Shown piece after piece: positions 51,671 through 59,589 of a stretch of DNA of 64,000 nt. Location: assembly GCF_002285795.1 (NCBI RefSeq), contig NZ_CP022961.1:2294001-2358000 (forward strand), read 5' to 3'. The notes under the pieces were generated by a model. The model worked only from the letters and a program-made list of their open reading frames with translations, had not been told where the DNA came from and made no database searches. This DNA is from Plantactinospora sp. KBS50. GTDB taxonomy: Bacteria > Actinomycetota > Actinomycetes > Mycobacteriales > Micromonosporaceae. Made by a program: the position numbers and the translations under genes. Within the stretch, counting starts at the first letter, position 1. Every line of letters starts with the position of its first letter.

Positions 51671-52791
51671 CCCGGGTGATGACGGTGGTGGGCACCCGGC
51701 CCGAGATCATCCGGCTGTCCCGGGTGATCGCCCGGCTGGACGCCACCGTCGAGCACACCCTCGTGCACACCGGGCAGAACTGGGATCCCACGCTGTCCGA
51801 CATCTTCTTCACCGAGCTGCGGCTGCGCCCGCCGGACCGGTACCTGGGGGTGGACGTCACCTCGCTGGGCCGGGTGCTCGGCGGGGTGCTCGTCGGGGTC
51901 GAGCAGGCGATCACCGAGGTACGCCCCGACGCGCTGCTGGTGCTGGGCGACACGAACAGCTGCATCGCCGCGCTGATCGCCCGGCGGATGCGGGTGCCCG
52001 TGTACCACATGGAGGCCGGCAACCGCTGCTTCGACCTGAACGTGCCGGAGGAGACCAACCGGCGGCTGGTCGACCACGTCGCGGACTTCAACCTGGTCTA
52101 CACCGAGCACGCCCGGCGCAACCTGCTGGCCGAGGGGCTGCACCCGCGGCGGATCCTGCACACCGGTTCGCCGATGCGCGAGGTGCTGGAGCACTACCGG
52201 CCGGACGTGGACCGGTCCCGCGTGCTGGACCAGTTGGAGCTGGAACCGGGCGGCTACTTCCTGGTCAGCGCCCACCGGGAGGAGAACGTGGACGACGCCG
52301 GCCGGCTCGCCCGGCTGCTGGACTGCCTGCGGGCGGTCCGGCGGAGCTGGGAGCTGCCGGTGCTGGTCTCCACCCACCCCCGTACCCGCAAGCGGCTGGA
52401 GGCGCTGGCGCCGGATCCCACCGGGCTGGAGGGCATCTCGTTCCACGAGCCGTTCGGGCTGCTCGACTACGTCCGGTTGCAGGCGCAGTCCCGGTGCACG
52501 CTCTCGGACAGCGGCACCATCAGCGAGGAGGCCGCGATCATCGGCTTCCCCGCGGTGACGCTGCGCGAGTCGATCGAGCGGCCGGAGGCGTTGGACGCCG
52601 GCAGCGTCATCATGACCGGCCTGGACGCCGACGGGGTGGTGGAGGCGGTCGCGGTGGCCATCCGGCAGGCCGCGGTGGAGCCGATGCCCTGTCCGGCCGA
52701 CTACCAGGTGGCCGACACGTCCCGGCGGGTCCTCGACTTCATCCTCTCGACGGTCCGCCGGCACCACGACTGGGCCGGCATCCGCCGCTGA
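51667..52791 (+). CDS. capG: CapG-like UDP-N-acetyl 2-epimerase
   Basis: The 374-residue enzyme belongs to the WecB/UDP-GlcNAc 2-epimerase family: VVGTRPEIIRLSRVI at the N-terminus, HTGQNWD, HMEAGNRCFD, VPEETNRRLVDH, SAHREENVD and SDSGTISEEA. Together with CapE and CapF it would give UDP-N-acetyl-L-fucosamine, the third and last step of that route. The GTG at 51667 overlaps the CapF stop. A 39-bp gap follows before the last GT gene of the operon. Confidence 0.9.
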   Translation: MTRVMTVVGTRPEIIRLSRVIARLDATVEHTLVHTGQNWDPTLSDIFFTELRLRPPDRYLGVDVTSLGRVLGGVLVGVEQAITEVRPDALLVLGDTNSCIAALIARRMRVPVYHMEAGNRCFDLNVPEETNRRLVDHVADFNLVYTEHARRNLLAEGLHPRRILHTGSPMREVLEHYRPDVDRSRVLDQLELEPGGYFLVSAHREENVDDAGRLARLLDCLRAVRRSWELPVLVSTHPRTRKRLEALAPDPTGLEGISFHEPFGLLDYVRLQAQSRCTLSDSGTISEEAAIIGFPAVTLRESIERPEALDAGSVIMTGLDADGVVEAVAVAIRQAAVEPMPCPADYQVADTSRRVLDFILSTVRRHHDWAGIRR

Positions 52792-52830
52792 GTGGGAATC
52801 GGGGAATTTTCCAGACGAGGAGGGCAGCCC

Positions 52831-53820
52831 GTGACCGTGGTGCTGGATGTCGCCGGTGGACAGGGCGGAGGCCACGGCCGCTGGCGTCGCGAACTCGACG
52901 CGTACCTGGCCGGGCGGCCCGGCGCGGTCCGGGTGCTCGGTCGGGACCGGCGGCTGACGGTCCGCTGGCTGGTCGAGCGGGAGCGGCGGGCCGCCCGCGC
53001 CGACGTGGTGATCGCCTCGAACAACGCCTCCTTCGCGGTGGCCGGCGGACAGCGGCGGGTGCTAAGCCGCAACGCGCTGCACTTCCTGCACCCGTCGGAG
53101 GAACACCTGCTGCGCCGGATGCCGCGCGCCTGGCGCTCGCAGGTGCCGGTGGTGCGCCGGCTGCTCAGCCGGGCCGACCTGGTGGTGGCCTCGTCGAGCG
53201 CGATGGCCGAGCGGGTGGTCCACCACCTGCCCCAACTGCGCTCGCGGGTGGTGGTCCGGCTGGAGCCGGTGACACCGAACGGGACCCGCGTGGCCGGCGC
53301 CGAACCGTACATCCTGGTGCCGGTGGCGCCGGGGCCGTACAAGAACCTGGTGCCGCAGTTGCGGGACCTCGTGACGGTGGCCGACCGGGTCGGTCACCCG
53401 GCGACGATCCGGGTGACCGCGTACCCGGCGCACCTGCCGCCGGAACTGCGCGCCGCGCCCCGGATACGGCCGCTCGGCGCGCTGAGCCACGAGCAGTTGG
53501 TCGAGCACTGGTGCGGCGCCTCCGCGGTGTTCTTCCCCGGCCTGGTGGAGTCCTTCGGCTATCCGATGGCGGAGGCCCGGGCGTACGGGCTGCCGGTCCT
53601 CGCACCCGACACCGGGCAGAGCCGCGAGGTCGCGGGGCCGGCCCTGCGCGGATACCGGATCGGTGACCTGGACAGCCTCGCCGAGGCGCTGGCGGCGGCG
53701 GACGAGCCGGTCGCCCCGGACGTCACGCCGTTCGACCGCACCGACTACTTCGACTGGCTGTTCGCCACCGGGACGCCGAGGCTGGGGGAGCGGACCGCTC
53801 CGGCCGGTGCCGTGTCCTGA
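52831..53820 (+). CDS. GT4-like glycosyltransferase
   Basis: The 329-residue protein is a short GT-B transferase. The donor half contains ILVPVAPGPYKNLVPQLRD, IRPLGALSHEQLVEHW and FFPGLVESFGYPMAEARAYG with the E-x7-E motif of family 4. The N-terminal half is reduced (about 130 residues), smaller than usual. The GTG at 52831 follows GAGGAGG with a 7-nt gap and is preferred over the GTG at 52792. It is the natural candidate to transfer L-FucNAc because it follows the cap cassette directly, but this is inference. Confidence 0.85.
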   Translation: MTVVLDVAGGQGGGHGRWRRELDAYLAGRPGAVRVLGRDRRLTVRWLVERERRAARADVVIASNNASFAVAGGQRRVLSRNALHFLHPSEEHLLRRMPRAWRSQVPVVRRLLSRADLVVASSSAMAERVVHHLPQLRSRVVVRLEPVTPNGTRVAGAEPYILVPVAPGPYKNLVPQLRDLVTVADRVGHPATIRVTAYPAHLPPELRAAPRIRPLGALSHEQLVEHWCGASAVFFPGLVESFGYPMAEARAYGLPVLAPDTGQSREVAGPALRGYRIGDLDSLAEALAAADEPVAPDVTPFDRTDYFDWLFATGTPRLGERTAPAGAVS

Positions 53821-53865
53821 CCGGCACCGACCCCGGCACCGCCCCGGCATCGGGGTCGGTGCCGG
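53821..53865. terminator. Hairpin between convergent GT4 and CapD-like genes
   Basis: CCGGCACCGACCCC (53821-53834) and GGGGTCGGTGCCGG (53852-53865) are fully complementary around a 17-nt loop, starting directly after the GT4 stop. Further GGTGCCGGATC copies follow to about 53890. Confidence 0.75.
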
Positions 53866-53905
53866 ATCGGTGCCGGATCGGTGCCGGGGTTCGGCCGGGG
53901 TCGCG

Positions 53906-55792
53906 TCAGCTACGCGGCTGCACCCAGCGGTTGCCGGCGCGCTGCTCGAACCGCCAACCCGTCGACGCGACCGGCGGCTGCTCGCACAGCCAGCGGAGCC
54001 GATCGATGATCTTGTTGGGATCGTCGAACGGGTCGAGGGCGGCGGCCTCGCCGGGGTCCAGCGCCGGGACCGGTACGTGCGAGATCAGCGGGTGCAGCGG
54101 CCGGATGTCCGTCTCGCCGGCACCGAGCAGGTCCTCGTGCAGCTTCTCCCCGGGCCGCAGGCCGGTGTAGACGATCCGGGCCGCGCCGGGCGCCTGCGCG
54201 GCCAGTTGCCGCGCCACGTCGTCGATCCGGACCGGCTCGCCCATGTCCAGCACCAGCGCCTCGCCGTCCCGGCCGATGCCCGCCGCCTGCAACACCAGGT
54301 GTACGGCCTCCTGCACCGTCATCAGGTAGCGGGTGACGTCCGGATGGGTGACCGTGATGGGCAGCCCGGCCTCGATCTGCGCCTGGAAGGCGGTCACCAC
54401 CGAGCCGCGGCTGGAGAGCACGTTGCCGAAGCGGACGCTCAGGAAGGTGCCGTCCCGGGTCTGCGCCGAGGCGGCGGTGAGCCGCTCGGTGATGCGCTTC
54501 GAGTAGCCGAGCACGCTGACCGGGTTGGCCGCCTTGTCGGTGGAGATGTTCACGAACTTCGTCGCGTCCCGGCAGGCGTCCAGGACCGCCATCGTGCCCC
54601 AGACGTTTGTCTGCACCGCCTCACCCGGATGCCGTTGCAGCAGGGTGAGGTGCTTGAGCGCGGCGGCGTGGAAGACGACCTCCGGGCGGCGTTCGGCGAA
54701 GATCCGGGCGATGCCCTCGGCGTCGCGGATGTCGGCGAGGATGAGTTCCGGCCCGTCCAGCATCGCGCGCCCGGAGAGGGACAGTTGCAGCGCGTGCAGC
54801 GCGGACTCGTCCCGGTCCAGCATCATCAGCTCGCCCGGGTCGGCCCGCATGATCTGGCGGCACAGCTCGGAACCGATCGAACCGCCGGCGCCGGTCACCA
54901 GCACCCGCCGCCCGGTCAGCCCGGTGGCGTTGGTGACCAGGTCGGCGACCACGTGCCGGCGGCCGAGCAGGTCGGAGATGTCCGGCGCGCGTACGTCGGT
55001 GACCCGGATGCGGTGGTCGACCAGTTCGCGTACCGGCGGCAGCACCTTGAAGTCGGCGCCCGCGGCGCGGGCCCGGTCCCGGATCTGGCGGATCAGCTCG
55101 GCGTCGGCGTTGGCCACCGACAGGATGACCGTCGTGGCCCCGGTCCGGCCGATGGCGGCGGGGATCTCCTGCCGGCCGCCCAGCATGCGTACGCCGTCGA
55201 TGCGCAGGTGCCGCTTGCGCGGGTCGTCGTCCAGCAGCCCCACCGGCAGGTACCGCCCGTCCGGGTCGGTGAGCATCGCGCGCAGCAGCCCCTGACCGGC
55301 CGCGCCGAGGCCGAACAGCAGCACCGGGGTGGCCCGGTCGGTGGTCGGACGCAGCGACAGGTCGTGACGGTGCCGGAAGCTCCACCGCACGGAGAGCATC
55401 AGCAGCAGCGCCACGGCGGCGCCGACCAGGGGCGCGCTGGCCGGTATCGGGTGGTTCGCGGACCAGGTCACCGCCGTGGCGAGGATGACGCCGGTGACCC
55501 CGACCGTCCCGGTCAGGACCCGCGCCTCGGCCAGACTGCCGACCGGATGCGCGCCCCAGTAGCGGTGACCGAGCCGGCAGAGCACGGCGTGCCCGGCCGC
55601 GGCGACCAGGGCGGCGGCGAGGACCTGGGTGGCCTGTCCCGCGGTGAGGTCGAACTCGTACCTGGCCCAGACCGCGGCGAGAAACCCGACGATCCAGGCG
55701 GAGCTGTCGCTGGCCAGCAGGAGCAGGGCACGAAGCTGCGGCTGCCGTCGGTGGGTGGCGGCTGGCGTGCCCTCCGGCTCGGTGGGCGGCAT
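53906..55792 (-). CDS. CapD/PglF-like membrane nucleotide-sugar 4,6-dehydratase
   Basis: The 628-residue protein has four N-terminal membrane helices (about 25-145), a first Rossmann domain (LLFGLGAAGQGL) and a catalytic extended-SDR domain with VTGAGGSIGSELC, FHAAALKHL and ISTDKAANPVSVLGYSK. This is the architecture of WbpM/PglF/CapD enzymes, which convert UDP-GlcNAc to UDP-4-keto-6-deoxy-GlcNAc. The ATG at 55790-55792 is preferred over a TTG two codons upstream because AGGGGG lies 8 nt before it. With the divergent aminotransferase and PglC-type transferase it could form a 4-amino-4,6-dideoxy sugar route. Confidence 0.9.
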   Translation of the reverse strand: MPPTEPEGTPAATHRRQPQLRALLLLASDSSAWIVGFLAAVWARYEFDLTAGQATQVLAAALVAAAGHAVLCRLGHRYWGAHPVGSLAEARVLTGTVGVTGVILATAVTWSANHPIPASAPLVGAAVALLLMLSVRWSFRHRHDLSLRPTTDRATPVLLFGLGAAGQGLLRAMLTDPDGRYLPVGLLDDDPRKRHLRIDGVRMLGGRQEIPAAIGRTGATTVILSVANADAELIRQIRDRARAAGADFKVLPPVRELVDHRIRVTDVRAPDISDLLGRRHVVADLVTNATGLTGRRVLVTGAGGSIGSELCRQIMRADPGELMMLDRDESALHALQLSLSGRAMLDGPELILADIRDAEGIARIFAERRPEVVFHAAALKHLTLLQRHPGEAVQTNVWGTMAVLDACRDATKFVNISTDKAANPVSVLGYSKRITERLTAASAQTRDGTFLSVRFGNVLSSRGSVVTAFQAQIEAGLPITVTHPDVTRYLMTVQEAVHLVLQAAGIGRDGEALVLDMGEPVRIDDVARQLAAQAPGAARIVYTGLRPGEKLHEDLLGAGETDIRPLHPLISHVPVPALDPGEAAALDPFDDPNKIIDRLRWLCEQPPVASTGWRFEQRAGNRWVQPRS

Positions 55793-56228
55793 CTGCAAGA
55801 CCCCCTAGGCGGTTCGCCGGCGCCCGCCGAATGCGGTGCGCGGTCGCCGCAAAATGGATGGCGAAGACGGCGGTGGAATGGTTACCCAATCGGTTCGGAC
55901 AACGTCCGGAGTTGGCCGAAGGATACGGACGGACACTCATGATGACGCGCCGGGCGTATCCATTGGGTGGGTAAACCAGTTTTTCTCCGATAAGTCGTCG
56001 ATTTGTCGCCACCCGGCACCCGAACTCTGGGTCTGAGCAGGGCTACCGGAGATCACGAGGACCCGGAACGTGAACGCAAGAATTCTTCGAACATGAATGT
56101 GTGGGCCATTCGGAAACGCATTGACTCGGCCCGCTGAAATGCATCGGATATGCCCTTGCCCGGTGGGTTGTCCCGCTATTGTTCCCACCGAGATTTGAGG
56201 CGCCGCTCCCGCGACCAGGAGGATCCTG
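55793..56228. promoter_or_regulatory. Divergent promoter region of the dehydratase and aminotransferase genes
   Basis: This 436-bp interval contains no gene and is richer in A and T than its surroundings (55850-56200). For the plus strand TATTGT (56177-56182) is a TANNNT -10 element bracketed by the inverted repeat CGGTGGG (56161-56167) and CCCACCG (56184-56190), a likely operator. TTGACT (56121-56126) is a possible upstream -35 without a good partner. AGGAGG before 56229 is the aminotransferase ribosome-binding site. I see no clear promoter for the minus strand. Confidence 0.45.
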
Positions 56229-57383
56229 ATGGGCGATCGACCCCTGCCGTTCGCGCTTCCAGACATCGGGGAGGAGGAGATCGCCGCCGTCGCCACCGCG
56301 CTCCGGTCGGGCTGGGTGTCCAGCGGGCCGCTGGTGTCGGAGTTCGAACGGCGGTTCGCCGCGTGCTGCGGCGAGAACGTGACCGCGGTGGCGGTCCACT
56401 CGGCCACCGCGGGACTGCACCTCGCGCTGGAGGCGCTCGGCGTCGGTCCGGGTACCGAGGTCCTGGTACCGACCTGGACCTTCACCGCCGCCGCCGAGGT
56501 GGTCGTGCACCTGGGCGCGGATCCGGTGTTCGTGGACGTCGACCCGGTGACGCTCTGCCTGGACATCGAGGCCGCGGCCGCCGCGGTGACCCCCCGGACC
56601 GTGGCCGTGCTGCCGGTGCACTTCGCCGGCCGGGTGATGGCCGGCGCGCCGCTGCGGGCGTTCGCCGAAGCGCACGGCCTGGCGGTGGTGGAGGACGCCG
56701 CGCACGCGTTCCCGGCCGCCAGCGCGGGGACGCCGGTCGGCGGCGGGGACAGCGCCGCCACCGTCTTCAGCTTCTACGCGACGAAACCGATCACCACCGG
56801 TGAGGGCGGCATGCTCGTCACCCGGGACCCGCGGATCGCGGCCCGCGCCCGCACCATGCGGCTGCACGGCTTCGACCGGGACGCCTTCGCCCGCTACCGC
56901 AGCGAGCGGCCGGCCTGGCAGTACGACATCGTCGCGGCCGGCTTCAAGTACAACCTCACCGACCCGGCCGCCGCCCTCGGGCTCGTCCAACTGCGGCGGG
57001 CCGGGTCGATGCGCCGGCGCCGGGAGTCGATCGCCGAGTTCTACCGCGGCGCCTTCGCCGAGCTGCCGATCGACCTGCCGGCCCCGGTGCCCGCGGGCGA
57101 CGTGCACGCCTGGCACATCTTCGACGTACGGCTGCGCCCGGACGCCCCGGTCGACCGCGACGGGTTCGTCGCCGAGCTGTCCCGGCTGGGCATCGTGTGC
57201 AGCCTGCACTTCACCCCGCTGCACACGCTCACCTACTGGCGGACCCGGTACGCCCTCACCGACGCCGGGTTCCCGGTCGCCAGCCGGGAGTTCGCCCGGG
57301 TGGTCAGCCTGCCCATCTACTCCGCCATGACCGACGACCACGTGGACCTGGTGGTCCGCGCGGTCAGCAAGGTGCTGCAATGA
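56229..57383 (+). CDS. DegT/DnrJ/EryC1 sugar aminotransferase
   Basis: The 384-residue PLP enzyme aminates keto-sugar nucleotides. FALPDIGEEEIAAV opens the family fold, VEDAAHAFPA binds PLP, and FSFYATKPITTGEGG contains the Schiff-base Lys186. Such enzymes act at C4 (PglE, PseC) or C3. Downstream it overlaps the PglC-like gene (ATGA) and upstream it is divergent from the PglF-like dehydratase; the trio resembles the bacillosamine pathway lacking a visible N-acetyltransferase. The ATG follows AGGAGG. Confidence 0.92.
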   Translation: MGDRPLPFALPDIGEEEIAAVATALRSGWVSSGPLVSEFERRFAACCGENVTAVAVHSATAGLHLALEALGVGPGTEVLVPTWTFTAAAEVVVHLGADPVFVDVDPVTLCLDIEAAAAAVTPRTVAVLPVHFAGRVMAGAPLRAFAEAHGLAVVEDAAHAFPAASAGTPVGGGDSAATVFSFYATKPITTGEGGMLVTRDPRIAARARTMRLHGFDRDAFARYRSERPAWQYDIVAAGFKYNLTDPAAALGLVQLRRAGSMRRRRESIAEFYRGAFAELPIDLPAPVPAGDVHAWHIFDVRLRPDAPVDRDGFVAELSRLGIVCSLHFTPLHTLTYWRTRYALTDAGFPVASREFARVVSLPIYSAMTDDHVDLVVRAVSKVLQ

Positions 57384-58042
57384 TCAAACGCGTCTTCGAC
57401 CTCACGGTGGCCGCGCTGGCCCTGCTGATCTGCGCTCCCGTGCTGCTCGCCGTCGCCGTGGCGATCAAGCTCGACGACGGCGGCCCGGTGCTGTTCCGGC
57501 ACGAGCGGGCCGGTCGCTACGGCCTGACCTTCCGGATCCACAAGTTCCGCACCATGCGGGACGGCCCCGGCGCCGAGGTCACGGCCGACTCCGACGCCCG
57601 GATCACCCGGATCGGTCGGCTGCTGCGGGCCACCAAGCTGGACGAACTGCCGCAGTTCTACGACGTGCTGGCCGGCCGGATGAGCCTCGTCGGTCCCCGG
57701 CCGGAGGTGCACCGGTACGTCTCGTGCTGGCCGGCCCGGGCGCGGCACCGCATCCTGTCGGTCCGTCCCGGCATCACCGACCCGGCGATCAACGCGTACT
57801 TCAACGAGTCGCGGGAACTGGCGCAGGCGCCGCATCCCGAGCAGTACTACGTCTCGGTGGTGCTGCCCCGCAAGGTGGAGCTGTACCTGCGGTACGTCGA
57901 GACCCGCAGCTTCGGCGGTGACCTGCGGATCCTTGCCGCCACGGCGCGGTCCGTGCTCACCGGGCGGGGCGCCCGGGCCGGCGACGTGCCGCCGGGTCCG
58001 ATCGTCGGCACGGAGCCCGCGTTCAGCGATTCCGCCCGCTGA
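57380..58042 (+). CDS. PglC/WcaJ-type initiating phosphoglycosyltransferase
   Basis: The 220-residue monotopic transferase attaches the first phospho-sugar to undecaprenyl phosphate. One N-terminal re-entrant hydrophobic segment (about 8-32) precedes the catalytic region HKFRTMRDG, the D-E pair in KLDELPQFYDVL and SLVGPRPE. It is the short form without the extra N-terminal membrane domain, like PglC. The ATG at 57380 overlaps the aminotransferase stop. A ~35-residue C-terminal tail is polar. It would start the lipid-linked repeat unit for Wzx and Wzy. Confidence 0.93.
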   Translation: MIKRVFDLTVAALALLICAPVLLAVAVAIKLDDGGPVLFRHERAGRYGLTFRIHKFRTMRDGPGAEVTADSDARITRIGRLLRATKLDELPQFYDVLAGRMSLVGPRPEVHRYVSCWPARARHRILSVRPGITDPAINAYFNESRELAQAPHPEQYYVSVVLPRKVELYLRYVETRSFGGDLRILAATARSVLTGRGARAGDVPPGPIVGTEPAFSDSAR

Positions 58043-58052
58043 CGGCCCGGGG

Positions 58053-59066
58053 TCAGGCCGGCGAACCGCCCGGCCCGCCGGACGGCGGGGTGCCGCCGCC
58101 GGGTCCGCCGGAGGGTGGCGTGCCGCCGCCGGGTCCGCCCGAGGGTGGCGTGCCGCCCTGTCCGCCCGGTCCGCCGCCCTGGTCGTTGGGCGCGTTTCCG
58201 CCGGTCGGTGCGGTGCGGGTGTCGACCGGGACGGTCAGCGACACCGCGTAACCGGCGGTGACGTCGCCGGTCACCGCGCCGAGCTGGTTGACTCCGTCGT
58301 CGTCGCCGAAGACGTTGTCGTCCTCCAGCGTCACCCGGGACATGGTGTCCACGGACTTCTCGTAGCCGGACTGGGCGTAGACGGTGTGGCAGGTCTCCGC
58401 CGGCAGGGCGACCTGCGAGGTGGCGATCGCGTTCGTGGACTCGGTGATGCTCGCCTGGTCCGGGTACACCTCGAAGTGCACGTGCGGCCAGCGCCCCTCG
58501 TAGCAGCCGGGGAAGATGCTGGTGAACCTCACCCTGCCCGAGGCGTCCGCGACCTGTACGCCGCGCAGGTAGTTCTGCTCGGTCACGCCCTGGGAGTAGA
58601 GCGAGTAGAGCCCGCCCCGGTCGCACTGCCACACGTAGACGGCCACCCCGGCGAACGGGGCGTTGCCGTTGGCCATGTCCAGGATGGTCAGCTCCAGCGT
58701 CATCGGTACGCCCTCGGCGGTGCCGCTGGCCGTACCGAAGCTCGACCGGATGTCGCTGCGGACGATGCCGCTCTGCTCCAGCACGTCCGGCCCGTTGGAG
58801 CCGTCCCCGGGGTACGGGCCGGCGGTCTCGTCGGGGATCTCGGTCGTCCCGGCGGCGCCCGCGGCGCTCGTGCCGCCGGCCGACGCCGTCGACCCGCTCG
58901 ACGTGCCGCCGCAGGCCGCCGTGCCGAGGGCGACGGCGCCCAGGCCGAGCGCCCGGAGGATCTGCCGGCGCCCGGTCAGGGTGCCCAGGTCGAATCCGAG
59001 CCCCTGGTCGACGAGTTCGGCGTCGGGCCGGGGCAGGGGTCGGCCATCGAAGGATCGGGATGACAT
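58053..59066 (-). CDS. Tat/lipoprotein-type intradiol ring-cleavage dioxygenase
   Basis: The 337-residue protein carries a twin-arginine motif (R33-R34) followed by a hydrophobic run and the lipobox GTAAC with Cys52, so it is probably exported folded and anchored as a lipoprotein. The catalytic domain (about 80-230) keeps all four non-heme iron ligands of intradiol dioxygenases: Tyr154, Tyr189, His195 and His197. The tail after 300 is built of GTPPSGGPGG repeats. Extracellular members open catechol rings of lignin-derived aromatics. The ATG at 59064-59066 follows GGAGG at a 5-nt gap. Confidence 0.88.
   Translation of the reverse strand: MSSRSFDGRPLPRPDAELVDQGLGFDLGTLTGRRQILRALGLGAVALGTAACGGTSSGSTASAGGTSAAGAAGTTEIPDETAGPYPGDGSNGPDVLEQSGIVRSDIRSSFGTASGTAEGVPMTLELTILDMANGNAPFAGVAVYVWQCDRGGLYSLYSQGVTEQNYLRGVQVADASGRVRFTSIFPGCYEGRWPHVHFEVYPDQASITESTNAIATSQVALPAETCHTVYAQSGYEKSVDTMSRVTLEDDNVFGDDDGVNQLGAVTGDVTAGYAVSLTVPVDTRTAPTGGNAPNDQGGGPGGQGGTPPSGGPGGGTPPSGGPGGGTPPSGGPGGSPA
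58091..58150 (-). repeat. 30-bp coding tandem repeat in the dioxygenase tail
   Basis: Two 30-bp units (58091-58120 and 58121-58150) differ by one base and encode a GTPPSGGPGG unit; a partial third copy follows. The frame is kept, so the tail can change length. Confidence 0.85.
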
Positions 59067-59165
59067 CGGTGCCTCCGCATCGTCTCGGCTTCTCGTGCCG
59101 ACGACGGTGCCAGCGGCCCTTGGGAGAGATCGGTGCGCAGGCTGTGGCGCGGCTGTGCGGCCGGT

Positions 59166-59582
59166 TCAGCGCCTCCGGTGCCAGAGCGTGCGCGCGTACA
59201 GCAGCAGGTGCTGGTCGATCCACGGCGTCGCGAGCACGGCCAGCGGCCGTGCCCGGCCGTCCGGACCGGGCTCGGTGATCACCTGTACCTCGTCGTCCCC
59301 GATCCGGGCGGCGCGCAGGGGATGTCCGTCCGTATCATCCGCTTCGTCGGGTTCATCCCCGAGGATGATCTCCTGCCTGATGGGTTCCGGGGTGGCCAGG
59401 ATCGCCTGCGGCCGGACCACACCCTGCGGGGTCACCGCCACCACGGCGGCGACCTCGACGTCGCCGAGCACGCCCCGCATCAGGGCCATCAGGTGCCCCG
59501 GTACGCGCAGCCGCTCCCGCAGGTACGGCCAGGTCCGTCGCTCGTCCTCCTCGAGCCCGACCGCCGATACCGACCCGCACAT
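59166..59582 (-). CDS. Hypothetical 138-residue protein downstream of tex
   Basis: I do not recognise this family. The protein starts MCGSVSAVGLEEDERRTWPYL, then has a compact beta-rich middle with LGDVEVAAVVAVTPQGVV and VQVITEPGPDG, an acidic stretch (DEPDEADDTDG) and a basic C-terminus (LWHRRR). The ATG at 59580-59582 lies 7 bp after the tex stop on the same strand, so it is probably co-transcribed. A longer reading into tex in this frame is an artefact of the tex repeats. Confidence 0.6.
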   Translation of the reverse strand: MCGSVSAVGLEEDERRTWPYLRERLRVPGHLMALMRGVLGDVEVAAVVAVTPQGVVRPQAILATPEPIRQEIILGDEPDEADDTDGHPLRAARIGDDEVQVITEPGPDGRARPLAVLATPWIDQHLLLYARTLWHRRR

Positions 59583-59589
59583 CCGCCGG

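Noticed and set aside
53906-55792. CapD-like protein as a second CapE for L-FucNAc
   Set aside because: It has the four membrane helices and double Rossmann architecture of PglF/WbpM and lies beside an aminotransferase, so a separate pathway is more likely.
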